Shown in pieces: positions 1 through 7,655 of a stretch of DNA of 11,756 bases. The notes under the pieces were generated by a model. That model was not told the DNA's origin. It did not search any database and was given only the letters and a program-made list of their open reading frames with translations. The number at the start of each line of letters is the position of its first letter. The stretch's first letter is position 1. The position numbers and the translations under genes were made by a program. This stretch comes from Cryomorphaceae bacterium (GTDB taxonomy: Bacteria > Bacteroidota > Bacteroidia > Flavobacteriales > UBA7312): assembly GCA_018608925.1 (NCBI GenBank), contig JABAYQ010000078.1, positions 1-11,756 of the forward strand, in the 5' to 3' direction.

Positions 1-1807
1 AGTCTCTCAAAAGGGAGGTCATTTCGGCGCAAGCCTAGGTGTTGTTGAGCTTACGGTTGCTCTTCATTATGTATACAATACGCCTTACGACCAACTAGTT
101 TGGGACGTAGGTCATCAGGCTTATGGTCACAAAATACTTACTGGAAGAAAAGATGTTTTTCATACCAATAGAGTATATAAAGGTATAAGCGGATTTCCAA
201 AAAGAAGTGAAAGCGAATACGATACGTTTGGCGTAGGTCATTCTTCCACCTCTATTTCTGGTGCTTTAGGAATGGCTGTAGCTTCCGAATATAAAGGCGA
301 AAAAGAAAAACAACATATCGCAATAATTGGAGATGGCGCTATGACTGCTGGATTAGCCTTTGAAGGCCTTAATCATGCAGGAATTGAAAACTCTAACATA
401 CTGGTCATTTTAAATGACAATTGTATGTCTATCGACCCTAACGTGGGGGCTTTAAAAGAATATTTGACTGACATTGCAACTTCTCATACCTACAACAAGG
501 TAAAAGATGAGGTTTGGAATCTTTTAGGGAAAGTCAGTAAGTTCGGGCCAAACGCACAATCTATAGCTGCTAAAATTGAGCATGCTGTAAAGTCTGTGTT
601 GTTAAAACAAAGCAATTATTTCGAGTCTTTAAATTTCAGATACTTCGGACCTGTAGACGGACATGATGTAGAACACTTAAGTCGTGTTTTAAACGACTTA
701 AAAGACATTCCTGGCCCAAAGATTTTACATTGTATTACTAAGAAAGGAAAAGGCTATGAGCCAGCTGAAAAGGGAAGCCCAACTAAGTGGCACGCTCCAG
801 GCTTGTTCGATAAATCAACGGGAGAAATATTTAAAGCTGATTCGGCTCCAAAGCCACCAAAATACCAAGATGTTTTTGGTAAAACAATTATTGAGTTAGC
901 CAAAAAGAACGAAAAAATAATGGGTATTACCCCAGCAATGCCAACGGGTTGTTCTTTAGGAATGATGATGCAAGAAATGCCAGAAAGAGCATTTGATGTA
1001 GGTATTGCCGAGCAGCATGCAGTTACTTTTTCTGCAGGTTTAGCAACACAAGGATTGGTTCCTTTTTGTAACATCTATTCCTCATTTATGCAAAGGGCTT
1101 ACGATCAGGTAATTCATGATGTAGCTATACAAAACTTAAACGTTGTTTTCTGTTTAGATAGAGGTGGTTTCGTAGGTGCTGACGGACCTACTCACCATGG
1201 AGTATACGACATGGCCTTTTTCCGATTTATTCCTAACATGATAGTTTCTGCTCCTATGGATGAGAAAGAATTAAGAAACTTAATGTATACTGCTCAATTG
1301 CCAAACAAAGGGCCATTCTCTATTCGTTATCCGAGAGGAAACGGACATTTTGTAGATTGGGAATCTCCTTTGCAAGAAATTGAAATAGGTACAGGTAGAA
1401 AAATAAAAGAGGGTTCTGATGTCGCAATTCTTACTATAGGTCATGTAGGTAATTTTGCTGTAGATGCCGCTTCAGATTTACAAGAGCAAGGCTATAATGT
1501 AGGGGTTTATGATATGCGTTTTGTTAAGCCATTAGATAATAAAATGTTAGATGAGGTTTTCCAAAAGTACGACAAAGTAATTACCGTAGAAGACGGATGT
1601 ATTCAGGGTGGATTTGGTTCTGCAGTTTTAGAATATATGGTAGACCAAGAATATTCTGCAAAGGTAATTCGTTTGGGTATTCCTGACTTATATGTAGAGC
1701 ATGGTACTCAAGCCGAACTCTGGAAAGAATGCAACTACGATAAAGACGCTATCAAAGAGACCGTTAAAAAAATGGTGATTCTTAAAAAGGTAGTTCAACC
1801 TTCTTAA
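1..1807 (+). CDS. dxs: 1-deoxy-D-xylulose-5-phosphate synthase, 5'-truncated by the window edge
   Basis: This TPP-dependent cytosolic enzyme condenses pyruvate with glyceraldehyde 3-phosphate to give DXP, the first step of the MEP isoprenoid pathway; DXP also feeds thiamine and, in some bacteria, vitamin B6 synthesis. The frame is open from base 2 and encodes 601 residues. By comparison with the E. coli enzyme, about 40 N-terminal residues lie outside the window. Visible motifs are KGGHFGAS with the conserved His near the start, WDVGHQAYGHKILTGR, VGHSSTSISGALG, the TPP/Mg motif GDGAMTAG (from about base 329) completed by LNDNCMSI, the catalytic-Glu segment GIAEQHAVTFSAG (about base 1000), and a C-terminal transketolase-like domain. 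The first internal ATG, at 272, is not the start, because conserved DXS sequence continues upstream of it. The gene ends TAA just before a bidirectional terminator and faces accC. Identification is firm. Confidence 0.97.
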   Translation, partial: VSQKGGHFGASLGVVELTVALHYVYNTPYDQLVWDVGHQAYGHKILTGRKDVFHTNRVYKGISGFPKRSESEYDTFGVGHSSTSISGALGMAVASEYKGEKEKQHIAIIGDGAMTAGLAFEGLNHAGIENSNILVILNDNCMSIDPNVGALKEYLTDIATSHTYNKVKDEVWNLLGKVSKFGPNAQSIAAKIEHAVKSVLLKQSNYFESLNFRYFGPVDGHDVEHLSRVLNDLKDIPGPKILHCITKKGKGYEPAEKGSPTKWHAPGLFDKSTGEIFKADSAPKPPKYQDVFGKTIIELAKKNEKIMGITPAMPTGCSLGMMMQEMPERAFDVGIAEQHAVTFSAGLATQGLVPFCNIYSSFMQRAYDQVIHDVAIQNLNVVFCLDRGGFVGADGPTHHGVYDMAFFRFIPNMIVSAPMDEKELRNLMYTAQLPNKGPFSIRYPRGNGHFVDWESPLQEIEIGTGRKIKEGSDVAILTIGHVGNFAVDAASDLQEQGYNVGVYDMRFVKPLDNKMLDEVFQKYDKVITVEDGCIQGGFGSAVLEYMVDQEYSAKVIRLGIPDLYVEHGTQAELWKECNYDKDAIKETVKKMVILKKVVQPS

Positions 1808-1825
1808 CGATAAAATATAAAGCAA

Positions 1826-1861
1826 TAAAAAAGCCCTTAGATATTTCTAAGGGCTTTTTTA
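1826..1861. terminator. Bidirectional intrinsic terminator between dxs and accC
   Basis: A perfect 15-bp stem pairs 1827-1841 (AAAAAAGCCCTTAGA) with 1846-1860, closed by a 4-nt TATT loop; bases 1826 and 1861 extend it by one T-A pair. The GC-rich core GCCC/GGGC is flanked by A6 and T6, so each strand reads as a hairpin followed by a U tract. It lies 18 nt after the dxs stop and 18 nt beyond the accC stop, which suits ending both convergent transcripts. Confidence 0.93.
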
Positions 1862-1879
1862 TTATAGAGATAAATTCTC

Positions 1880-3217
1880 TTATTTGATTTCAAAGCTTTC
1901 CATAAACTTGGTGGTATAATCCCCCTTACGAAAATCTTCGTTTTTCATTAATTGTTGGTGAAAAGGAATTGTAGTATTCACTCCTTCAATAACAAACTCT
2001 TGTAGCGCTCTTTCCATCTTTGCAATTGCTTCTTCTCTTGTTTGAGCTACTGTAATCAGCTTAGCAATCATCGAGTCGTAGTTTGGAGGAATAACATAGT
2101 TGGTATACACATGCGTGTCTATACGTACTCCATGGCCTCCTGGAGCGTGAAAATTAGATATTCTACCAGGGCAAGGACGGAAATTATTATGCGGATCTTC
2201 TGCATTTATCCTACACTCGATAGCGTGCATTTGAGGGAAATAATTTTTCCCAGAAATAGGAATACCATAAGCTACTTTAATTTGCTCGCAGATAAGATCA
2301 TGATCTACCACCTCTTCGGTAATAGGATGCTCTACCTGAATACGAGTATTCATTTCCATGAAATAGAAATCGCGGTGTTTGTCTACTAAAAACTCTACTG
2401 TTCCAGCACCTTCGTATTTTACAGATTCGGCAGCTAAAATAGCAGCCTTACCCATTCTTTCTCTAAGCTCGTCGGTCATAAACGGAGAAGGAGTTTCTTC
2501 CATCAGTTTCTGATGTCTTCTCTGAATCGAGCAATCTCTTTCTGATAAATGACAGGCTTTTCCTGTAGAATCTCCAACAATTTGAATTTCAATATGTCTT
2601 GGGTTTTCAATAAACTTTTCCATATACATGGCGTCGTTTCCGAATGCCGCAGCAGATTCTTGCCTAGCAGAATCCCAAGCATCTTGTAGTTCTGTTGCTT
2701 TCCAAACCAATCTCATTCCTCTACCACCACCACCAGCTGTTGCTTTTAACATAACAGGGTAGCCAATTTCTAGAGCAACTTTTTTACATTTCTCAAACGT
2801 TTCTATAATTCCTTCAGAACCCGGAATAGTAGGAACGCCTGCTTTTTTCATTGTTTCTTTAGCAGAAGCTTTATCTCCCATAGAATCAATCATTTCTGGA
2901 GAAGCACCAATAAACTTAATGCCGTTTTCCTGACAAATTTTAGAGAAGTTGGCGTTTTCAGATAGAAAACCATAACCAGGATGTATAGCATCCGCATTAG
3001 TTATTTCTGCTGCTGCTATTATATTGGAAATTTTTAGATATGAGTCTGCACTTGCTCCCGGACCTACACATACTGCCTCATCAGCAAATCGTACGTGAAG
3101 ACTATCTTTATCAGCTGTAGAATAAACGGCAACTGTTTTAATATTCATTTCTTTACAAGTACGAATAATACGCAATGCAATTTCACCTCTGTTGGCGATT
3201 AGTATTTTTTTAAACAT
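1880..3217 (-). CDS. accC: Acetyl-CoA carboxylase, biotin carboxylase subunit
   Basis: This ATP-grasp enzyme carboxylates the biotin on AccB using ATP and bicarbonate, the first half-reaction of acetyl-CoA carboxylase, which makes malonyl-CoA for fatty acid synthesis. It has 445 residues against 449 in E. coli, so it is a stand-alone subunit and not a fused pyruvate- or propionyl-CoA-carboxylase type. The N-terminal domain begins [18 protein letters not shown]. The glycine-rich ATP loop [10 protein letters not shown] is at residues 161-170, K237 is in [10 protein letters not shown], and E288 in FMEMN is followed by R292 and E296 in TRIQVEHP. R336 in CRINAED matches the catalytic Arg338 of E. 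coli. The ATG start is 11 nt after the accB stop, and this is the last gene of the fatty acid operon. The transferase subunits accA and accD are not in the window. Confidence 0.97.
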   Translation of the reverse strand: MFKKILIANRGEIALRIIRTCKEMNIKTVAVYSTADKDSLHVRFADEAVCVGPGASADSYLKISNIIAAAEITNADAIHPGYGFLSENANFSKICQENGIKFIGASPEMIDSMGDKASAKETMKKAGVPTIPGSEGIIETFEKCKKVALEIGYPVMLKATAGGGGRGMRLVWKATELQDAWDSARQESAAAFGNDAMYMEKFIENPRHIEIQIVGDSTGKACHLSERDCSIQRRHQKLMEETPSPFMTDELRERMGKAAILAAESVKYEGAGTVEFLVDKHRDFYFMEMNTRIQVEHPITEEVVDHDLICEQIKVAYGIPISGKNYFPQMHAIECRINAEDPHNNFRPCPGRISNFHAPGGHGVRIDTHVYTNYVIPPNYDSMIAKLITVAQTREEAIAKMERALQEFVIEGVNTTIPFHQQLMKNEDFRKGDYTTKFMESFEIK

Positions 3218-3228
3218 AAAGCTATGTT

Positions 3229-3741
3229 TTAAGAAGGGTCAACTAAAAATAATGGTTGATCGTATTCTACTGGAGAAGAATCTTCCACTAAAACTTTAAC
3301 AATTTTCCCGGAAATTTCTGACTCTATTTCATTAAATAATTTCATTGCTTCAATTACGCAAGTAACATCACCAGGGTTTATTGTGTCTCCAACATTTACA
3401 AAAGTGTCTTTGTCAGGAGATGGCTTTCTGTAGAAAGTACCTATCATTGGAGATTTGATGATGATCAAGTGATCTTCATTATCTTCCTCAGAGTTGTCAG
3501 AGCCTGCATCCATAGCTGCTTGAGCAGCTGGCTGCATTACTTCAGACATCATTGGAGCCATTCCCATTCCTTGTTGTAACGGAATTTGTTGAATAATTTG
3601 TTGAGGCTCTTCAATTAATTTTCCTCTTTTGATAGCAGGAGATTTTATAGAAATCTTAATATTATCAATTTCTAAATCTACTTCGGTAGCTCCAGATTTA
3701 GCTACAAACTTGATTAATTCTTGAATTTCTTTTAAATCCAT
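3229..3741 (-). CDS. accB: Acetyl-CoA carboxylase biotin carboxyl carrier protein (BCCP)
   Basis: The product carries the covalent biotin that shuttles carboxylate between AccC and the carboxyltransferase. It has 170 residues from the ATG at 3741. The N-terminal segment [17 protein letters not shown] matches the BCCP N-terminal region. A flexible Gln/Met/Ala/Pro- and Asp/Glu-rich linker follows (about residues 45-90), and then the biotinyl domain from about residue 92. The biotin acceptor is K134 in [11 protein letters not shown]; the residue after Lys is Leu where E. coli has Met. The frame stays open to an upstream TTG at 3768, but those nine extra residues (TTG start, Lys-rich) lie outside the conserved N-terminus and the TTG sits inside a promoter-like octamer, so I chose the ATG. 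The 37-nt gap after fabH is wide enough for an internal promoter. Confidence 0.95.
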   Translation of the reverse strand: MDLKEIQELIKFVAKSGATEVDLEIDNIKISIKSPAIKRGKLIEEPQQIIQQIPLQQGMGMAPMMSEVMQPAAQAAMDAGSDNSEEDNEDHLIIIKSPMIGTFYRKPSPDKDTFVNVGDTINPGDVTCVIEAMKLFNEIESEISGKIVKVLVEDSSPVEYDQPLFLVDPS

Positions 3742-3765
3742 TGTTTTTGATTTTTTTAATTTAGT

Positions 3766-3773
3766 CAAATTTA
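3766..3773 (-). promoter_or_regulatory. Possible internal -7 promoter element for accB-accC
   Basis: Read on the minus strand the octamer is TAAATTTG, a perfect match to the Bacteroidota -7 consensus TAnnTTTG. It lies 24 nt upstream of the accB ATG and predicts a short leader of about 15-20 nt. No clear TTG (-33) element is seen at the usual 19-23 nt spacing, and the region is very AT-rich, so a chance match is possible. If active, it would let accB-accC be transcribed separately from plsX-fabH. Confidence 0.35.
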
Positions 3774-3778
3774 AAAAT

Positions 3779-4777
3779 TTATTTGGAGTCGTAAGCCCAT
3801 TTTAAATAAATAGAGCCCCAAGTGAAGCCTCCACCAAATGCAGCTAATATAATATTATCTCCTTTGTTTAGCTGGCTTTCCCATTCCCATAAACACAATG
3901 GAATTGTTCCATTTGTGGTGTTACCATATTTAGAAATATTAAGCATTACCTTATCGGTACCAACTCCCATCCTGTTAGCTGTTGCGTCAATAATTCTTTT
4001 ATTAGCTTGGTGAGGAACTAGCCAAGCAATATCGTCACCAGTAAGGTTATTTTTTTTCATTATTTCTTCAGAAACATCGGCCATTCCTTTTACTGCAAAC
4101 TTAAAAACAGTTTGTCCTTCCTGATGTATATAATGTTGTTTTGCGTCAATAGTAGCGTAAGATGCAGGGTTTACAGAACCGCCGCCTTCCATTTTTAAAT
4201 AATGTCTTCCTTCGCCATTACTTTTCAAAATAGAATCTTGCACCCCAAATCCTTCAGTGTCTGGCTCTAAAAGAACTGCTCCAGCGCCATCGCCAAAGAT
4301 GATACAGGTTTGTCTGTCTTCATAATCAACTATTGAAGACATTTTATCTGCTCCAACTACTACAATTTTCTTATAAGTTCCTGTTTCTATGTATTTAGAA
4401 GCAGTAGCTACTGAGAATAAAAACCCAGAGCAAGCAGCCATTAAATCATATCCAAAGGCATTTTTTGCTCCAATTTTATCGGCAATAATGCAAGCCGTAG
4501 AAGGAAACATCATGTCTGGTGTTGCAGTAGCACAAATAATTAAATCAATTTCTTCAGCACCGATGCCTCTTTTCTCAAGCAATAAATTAATAGCATTTAC
4601 TGCAAGATCAGACGAACCTAAGCCTTCCCCTTTTAAAATTCTTCTTTCCTTTATTCCGGTTCTGCTAGTTATCCACTCATCATTAGTGTCTACCATTTTT
4701 TCTAACTCTTCATTAGTTAGAACGTAGTCTGGCACCCATCCGCTGACAGCTGTAATTGCTGCTGTAGTTTTAGTCAT
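3779..4777 (-). CDS. fabH: 3-oxoacyl-[acyl-carrier-protein] synthase III
   Basis: KAS III starts type II fatty acid synthesis by condensing an acyl-CoA primer with malonyl-ACP; in Bacteroidota the primers often include branched acyl-CoAs, a family-level expectation that cannot be read from this sequence. The protein has 332 residues with a thiolase fold. The nucleophile is C116 in [10 protein letters not shown], with H256 in VPHQANKRI and N286 in KYGNTTNGT completing the Cys-His-Asn triad. [14 protein letters not shown] near residues 33-46 and the C-terminal [11 protein letters not shown] are family hallmarks. The ATG at 4777 overlaps the plsX stop by 8 nt, which implies translational coupling to plsX. 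The triad separates it from FabB/F enzymes, which use Cys-His-His. Confidence 0.97.
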   Translation of the reverse strand: MTKTTAAITAVSGWVPDYVLTNEELEKMVDTNDEWITSRTGIKERRILKGEGLGSSDLAVNAINLLLEKRGIGAEEIDLIICATATPDMMFPSTACIIADKIGAKNAFGYDLMAACSGFLFSVATASKYIETGTYKKIVVVGADKMSSIVDYEDRQTCIIFGDGAGAVLLEPDTEGFGVQDSILKSNGEGRHYLKMEGGGSVNPASYATIDAKQHYIHQEGQTVFKFAVKGMADVSEEIMKKNNLTGDDIAWLVPHQANKRIIDATANRMGVGTDKVMLNISKYGNTTNGTIPLCLWEWESQLNKGDNIILAAFGGGFTWGSIYLKWAYDSK

Positions 4778-5723
4778 TATTAAATTTATTTAATATTTTA
4801 TTTGTTAGATCTGCCTCTACCACATCAGCAGTTAAAACAATCATATTCTTTATAGCTATTTCGTTGGATATACCATGGCCAATTACAACCGTCTTATTAA
4901 GCCCTAAAATTGGTGTTCCTCCGTAATTTTCGTAGTTAAAACGATTAAAATACTCATCGTTTATTTTTCTTTTCTTCATCAGTTCGTAAACCGCTTCTGC
5001 TTGCTTTAAAACAACATTTCCGGTAAATCCGTCACACACTATTACATCGCTATGCTCACTAAAAAGATCTCTACTTTCAATGTTTCCAATAAAATCAAAA
5101 TCGGCGCTGTCTTTCATTAATTCGTGAGCAGCAATAGTTAACATATTTCCTTTGGTTTCTTCTTCTCCAATATTAAGGAGTCCTACCTTAGGGTTTTTAA
5201 TTCCGCAAACGTGTTCTGCAAATAGAGAACCTAAAATTCCGAATTGATATAATACGTCGGGCTTACAGTCTGCATTAGCACCTACGTCTAAAATTACGTT
5301 TACACCCCCATCTTCTTTAGGAAGAATAGAAGAAATGCAAGGGCGAAGTACGCCAGCAATTGGCTTTACTGACATATAGCCACCAACAAACATAGCTCCG
5401 GTATTACCTGCGCTAGCAAATCCGTCGATTTTATTATTTTTTAAAAGTTGGAAACCTACACTTATGCTCGATTGAGGCTTTTTAACAAGTGCTTTGGTTG
5501 GGTGGTCACCCATTTCGATGACTTCAGGGGCGTGAACAATTTCGAATGAACTAGAATCAAAACCCTTTAGTTTTAATTCGTTGATAATTTTAGTTTCATC
5601 TCCAATCAATACAAGCTGTACGTTCTGGCCTAAATCTTTAGCCGCAAGTATACTCCCTTCGATCGTTTTGTTGGGAGCAAAGTCGCCTCCCATTATGTCG
5701 ATACCTATTCGAATTTTGTCCAT
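4770..5723 (-). CDS. plsX: Phosphate acyltransferase PlsX
   Basis: PlsX is a peripheral membrane enzyme that converts acyl-ACP and phosphate to acyl-phosphate, the acyl donor used by PlsY to make lysophosphatidate. The 317-residue product has the usual family length. It opens with [16 protein letters not shown], the conserved PlsX N-terminus, and contains [58 protein letters not shown] and [10 protein letters not shown], all in family order. The ATG at 5723 is the first codon of the conserved region. It overlaps fabH by 8 nt but is 79 nt from rpmF, the widest gap in this operon, and that gap holds an inverted repeat and a promoter-like octamer. The context links membrane phospholipid synthesis to fatty acid initiation. 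Confidence 0.97.
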   Translation of the reverse strand: MDKIRIGIDIMGGDFAPNKTIEGSILAAKDLGQNVQLVLIGDETKIINELKLKGFDSSSFEIVHAPEVIEMGDHPTKALVKKPQSSISVGFQLLKNNKIDGFASAGNTGAMFVGGYMSVKPIAGVLRPCISSILPKEDGGVNVILDVGANADCKPDVLYQFGILGSLFAEHVCGIKNPKVGLLNIGEEETKGNMLTIAAHELMKDSADFDFIGNIESRDLFSEHSDVIVCDGFTGNVVLKQAEAVYELMKKRKINDEYFNRFNYENYGGTPILGLNKTVVIGHGISNEIAIKNMIVLTADVVEADLTNKILNKFNND

Positions 5724-5729
5724 TTAAAA

Positions 5730-5737
5730 CAAATGTA
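5730..5737 (-). promoter_or_regulatory. Possible -7 promoter element immediately upstream of plsX
   Basis: The minus-strand octamer TACATTTG matches TAnnTTTG exactly and is identical to the one upstream of yceD. Only 6 nt separate it from the plsX ATG, so a start 5-8 nt downstream would give a leaderless or near-leaderless mRNA. No TTG lies 19-23 nt upstream. The octamer overlaps the plsX-proximal arm of the inverted repeat, so protein binding to that repeat would cover it. Confidence 0.4.
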
Positions 5738-5771
5738 GATTTAGTTCTATTATATAGAGCCTAAATCTACA
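5734..5771. repeat. Inverted repeat (operator or RNA hairpin candidate) upstream of plsX
   Basis: TGTAGATTTAG at 5734-5744 is the exact reverse complement of CTAAATCTACA at 5761-5771, giving an 11-bp perfect stem. After a one-base bulge (5760), the inner part can continue pairing (5745-5750 with 5754-5759, including one G-T wobble) around a 3-nt loop. It fills much of the 79-nt rpmF-plsX gap and ends 10 nt before the plsX start. As DNA it looks like a dyad operator; as RNA it could be a weak attenuator, because the minus strand continues ATTTGTTTT after the stem. The stem is AT-rich, so a strong terminator is unlikely. The function is inferred; the symmetry is plain. Confidence 0.75.
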
Positions 5772-5802
5772 AATAAAAAAGTTAAATATTCGGATGAGGG
5801 TA

Positions 5803-5988
5803 TTAAACCGCTACTTCCTGAGAAATAGCTTCTTTACCTCTATAAAATCCACATTCTCCACAAACTCTATGTTGTAGAATTGGAGCGCTACAGTTTGGGC
5901 AATTTGATACATTTGCTGCAGTTGCTTTGTAGTGTGTTCTTCTTTTATCTCTTCTTGTTTTCGAGATTTTTCGTTTAGGATGTGCCAT
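5803..5988 (-). CDS. rpmF: 50S ribosomal protein L32
   Basis: L32 is a small basic protein of the large ribosomal subunit. The 61-residue product starts MAHPKRKISKTRRDKRRTHY, the typical Arg/Lys-rich N-terminus. It carries an intact zinc ribbon with cysteines 30, 33, 43 and 46 (CPNC and CGEC), so it is the zinc-binding form and not the Cys-less paralogue made by some bacteria under zinc starvation. The ATG lies 9 nt after the yceD stop. The yceD-rpmF-plsX-fabH order is also found in E. coli and ties ribosome assembly to lipid synthesis. Confidence 0.97.
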   Translation of the reverse strand: MAHPKRKISKTRRDKRRTHYKATAANVSNCPNCSAPILQHRVCGECGFYRGKEAISQEVAV

Positions 5989-5997
5989 AGTTTCTAA

Positions 5998-6534
5998 TTA
6001 TTTTTTGGTCTTTATTTTTTTTAAATCAGCCCACCTAGGGTCGATTTCATTTTCTTCTTCTTCGTCTTCAGAGCCATAATAGCCCATTTCATCTATTTTT
6101 TTTATCATCTCCTGATTGCAATCTTCAATATCCGAATGGGCTCTTTTTGTCGGTAAAGACAATAAAACAAATTCGTGAAAATAATCGTCTAACGAAATGG
6201 TATGATCGTTAGGTGATAAAATCAAAAGTTCTTCATTGTCGCTTTCTTCAATAATATCGGAAAAGCGAACAATTAAGTCAAAGTCGTGATTAATCTTTTG
6301 AATAAATTGATCGGTACATCTATCGCAAATTAAGGTCATTTGACCTTCTAGTTCAAAATTAAGAACTAGCATATTTGCTTTTTTGTCTAGATGAACGGCT
6401 ATGGATACATCCACATTGTTCAATTTTTCTAAGTCATAATCTTCAAAGAACGAATCCTCTATTTTAAAATCAAAACGATGAGAGCCAAGCTTCAAACCTG
6501 AAAAAGGAATCTCAAATTGTTTCTTTTCGGTCAT
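5998..6534 (-). CDS. yceD: DUF177 / YceD family protein, large-subunit rRNA accumulation factor
   Basis: The 178-residue product belongs to the DUF177 (YceD) family, whose members in E. coli and plants are needed for normal 23S rRNA accumulation; the biochemical mechanism is not settled. Supporting features are the position directly before rpmF, the CxxC pair C70/C73 in ICDRCTDQF, the LDDYFHEFVLLSLP segment (about residues 115-128), and the C-terminal signature DPRWADLKKI at 166-175. An acidic run (SEDEEEENEID) precedes that signature. The ATG at 6534 is about 28 nt downstream of a TACATTTG promoter octamer. The gene leads the six-gene ribosome/fatty-acid cluster. The family call is secure; the molecular role is by analogy. 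Confidence 0.9.
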   Translation of the reverse strand: MTEKKQFEIPFSGLKLGSHRFDFKIEDSFFEDYDLEKLNNVDVSIAVHLDKKANMLVLNFELEGQMTLICDRCTDQFIQKINHDFDLIVRFSDIIEESDNEELLILSPNDHTISLDDYFHEFVLLSLPTKRAHSDIEDCNQEMIKKIDEMGYYGSEDEEEENEIDPRWADLKKIKTKK

Positions 6535-6561
6535 TGTTTCAATTGTTTAAAAAAAGGACTG

Positions 6562-6569
6562 CAAATGTA
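6562..6569 (-). promoter_or_regulatory. Putative -7 promoter element for the yceD-rpmF-plsX-fabH-accBC operon
   Basis: The minus-strand octamer TACATTTG fits the Bacteroidota -7 consensus TAnnTTTG exactly. It lies in the 59-nt gap between pdxA and yceD and predicts a start near 6556, leaving a leader of about 20 nt to the ATG at 6534. The -33 region would fall in the last codons of pdxA and has no clean TTG. The intergenic position and spacing make this a plausible main promoter of the cluster. Confidence 0.5.
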
Positions 6570-6593
6570 ATAATAATTCGTTAATAAGAATGC

Positions 6594-7652
6594 TTAGAAG
6601 TCAGAATTCGGTCTGCTTCTGTTATGAGTCTTCAAAACATTGGTATTTAACTCCTTAAATTCTTGTCTTTTTTTGGCAATATCACAAGCCAAATATATGG
6701 CTTCTCTAAACGACGACTCGTCGGCTATATTTTTGCCTGCTATATCATAAGCGGTTCCGTGATCTGGTGAAGTACGAATAAATGATAAGCCAGCACTATA
6801 ATTTACACCCTGACCAAAAGAAATAGTTTTAAAAGGAATCAATCCTTGATCGTGATACATTGCTAAAACGCCATCGAATTTTTTCATTAATGAAGAACCG
6901 AAAAAACTGTCCGCAGCATAGGGTCCGAAAGCCAAAATGTTATTTTCTTTTGCTTTTTCGATAGTCGGAACAATCACTTTTCCCTCTTCTTTGCCCAAAA
7001 CGCCACTATCTCCGGCATGAGGGTTCAATCCTAAAACGGCTATTTTAGGTTTACGTATCCCGAAATCTTGAATTAAACTCTTTTGAAACAATTCTAATTT
7101 CTGAAGAATCGATTTTTCGTTTACATTTTCAGCAACTTTTCCTAGAGGGATATGGCTGGTTACCACTCCAACTTTTAAACTGTCAGTTGTCATTAGCATC
7201 AAAACATCTTCCTTCTTTTTATCGGCCAAATATTCGGTATGGCCAGGAAAAGAGAATGTGTCGGATTGAATATTTTTTTTGTTAATAGGAGCAGTTACTA
7301 GTGCGTCGATGGTATTCTTCACTAATTCTGCAGTCGCTTTTTCTAAGGATATGAAAGCGTATTTACCTCCATCCTCGTTATTTTCTCCTAAAGCAAGGCT
7401 TACATTTTCATTCCAACATTCGAGAACGTTTATTTTTCTAGTCTTTAGCTGATCTATGTTCTTAATAGAATGAAAAGACATATTGTCTAACGAAAGGGCT
7501 TTTTTGTAATCGTTAATTAGCTTAGTAGAGCCAAATATAATAGGAGTGCATATATCCAACATTCTATTGTCTTTGAATGTTTTTAAGACTACTTCTAATC
7601 CAATTCCGTTAATATCTCCTATTGAGATTCCTATTTTAAGATTTTTTTGCAA
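6594..7652 (-). CDS. pdxA: 4-hydroxythreonine-4-phosphate dehydrogenase
   Basis: PdxA is a cytosolic, metal- and NAD-dependent enzyme that oxidises 4-phosphohydroxy-L-threonine; the product condenses with DXP (made by Dxs) to form pyridoxine 5'-phosphate. The 352-residue protein opens KIGISIGDINGIGLE. Its three metal-binding histidines are H167 (TSHIPLG), H212 (LNPHAGDSG) and H267 (YHDQGLIPFK), matching E. coli H166, H211 and H266. FPGHTEYLA at 135-143 and TSPDHGTAYDIAG at 294-306 are further family motifs. The start codon is unusual: pepA's TAA is followed by GTT and then TTG in the same frame. No ATG occurs before codon 31, which lies inside the conserved domain, so TTG at 7652-7650 is the best start. 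Translation probably depends on pepA. No Shine-Dalgarno sequence is visible. Confidence 0.95.
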   Translation of the reverse strand: MQKNLKIGISIGDINGIGLEVVLKTFKDNRMLDICTPIIFGSTKLINDYKKALSLDNMSFHSIKNIDQLKTRKINVLECWNENVSLALGENNEDGGKYAFISLEKATAELVKNTIDALVTAPINKKNIQSDTFSFPGHTEYLADKKKEDVLMLMTTDSLKVGVVTSHIPLGKVAENVNEKSILQKLELFQKSLIQDFGIRKPKIAVLGLNPHAGDSGVLGKEEGKVIVPTIEKAKENNILAFGPYAADSFFGSSLMKKFDGVLAMYHDQGLIPFKTISFGQGVNYSAGLSFIRTSPDHGTAYDIAGKNIADESSFREAIYLACDIAKKRQEFKELNTNVLKTHNRSRPNSDF

Positions 7653-7655
7653 AAC

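Noticed and set aside
754..1074. Minus-strand open frame of 106 codons inside dxs
   Set aside because: It lies wholly within the conserved dxs coding sequence on the other strand and its translation resembles no family. It is a shadow frame, as are the opposite-strand frames at 2042-2389, 3822-4013, 4389-4727, 7546-7728, 9105-9380 and 9720-9986.
3742..3768. Upstream TTG start for accB adding nine residues
   Set aside because: The TTG is part of a promoter-like TAAATTTG octamer and the added Lys-rich residues precede the conserved MDLKEIQ start. The ATG at 3741 is the better choice.
5734..5771. Inverted repeat upstream of plsX as a strong intrinsic terminator
   Set aside because: The stem is AT-rich and the following tract is interrupted (ATTTGTTTT), unlike the clear terminator at 1826-1861. 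An operator or weak attenuator fits better.
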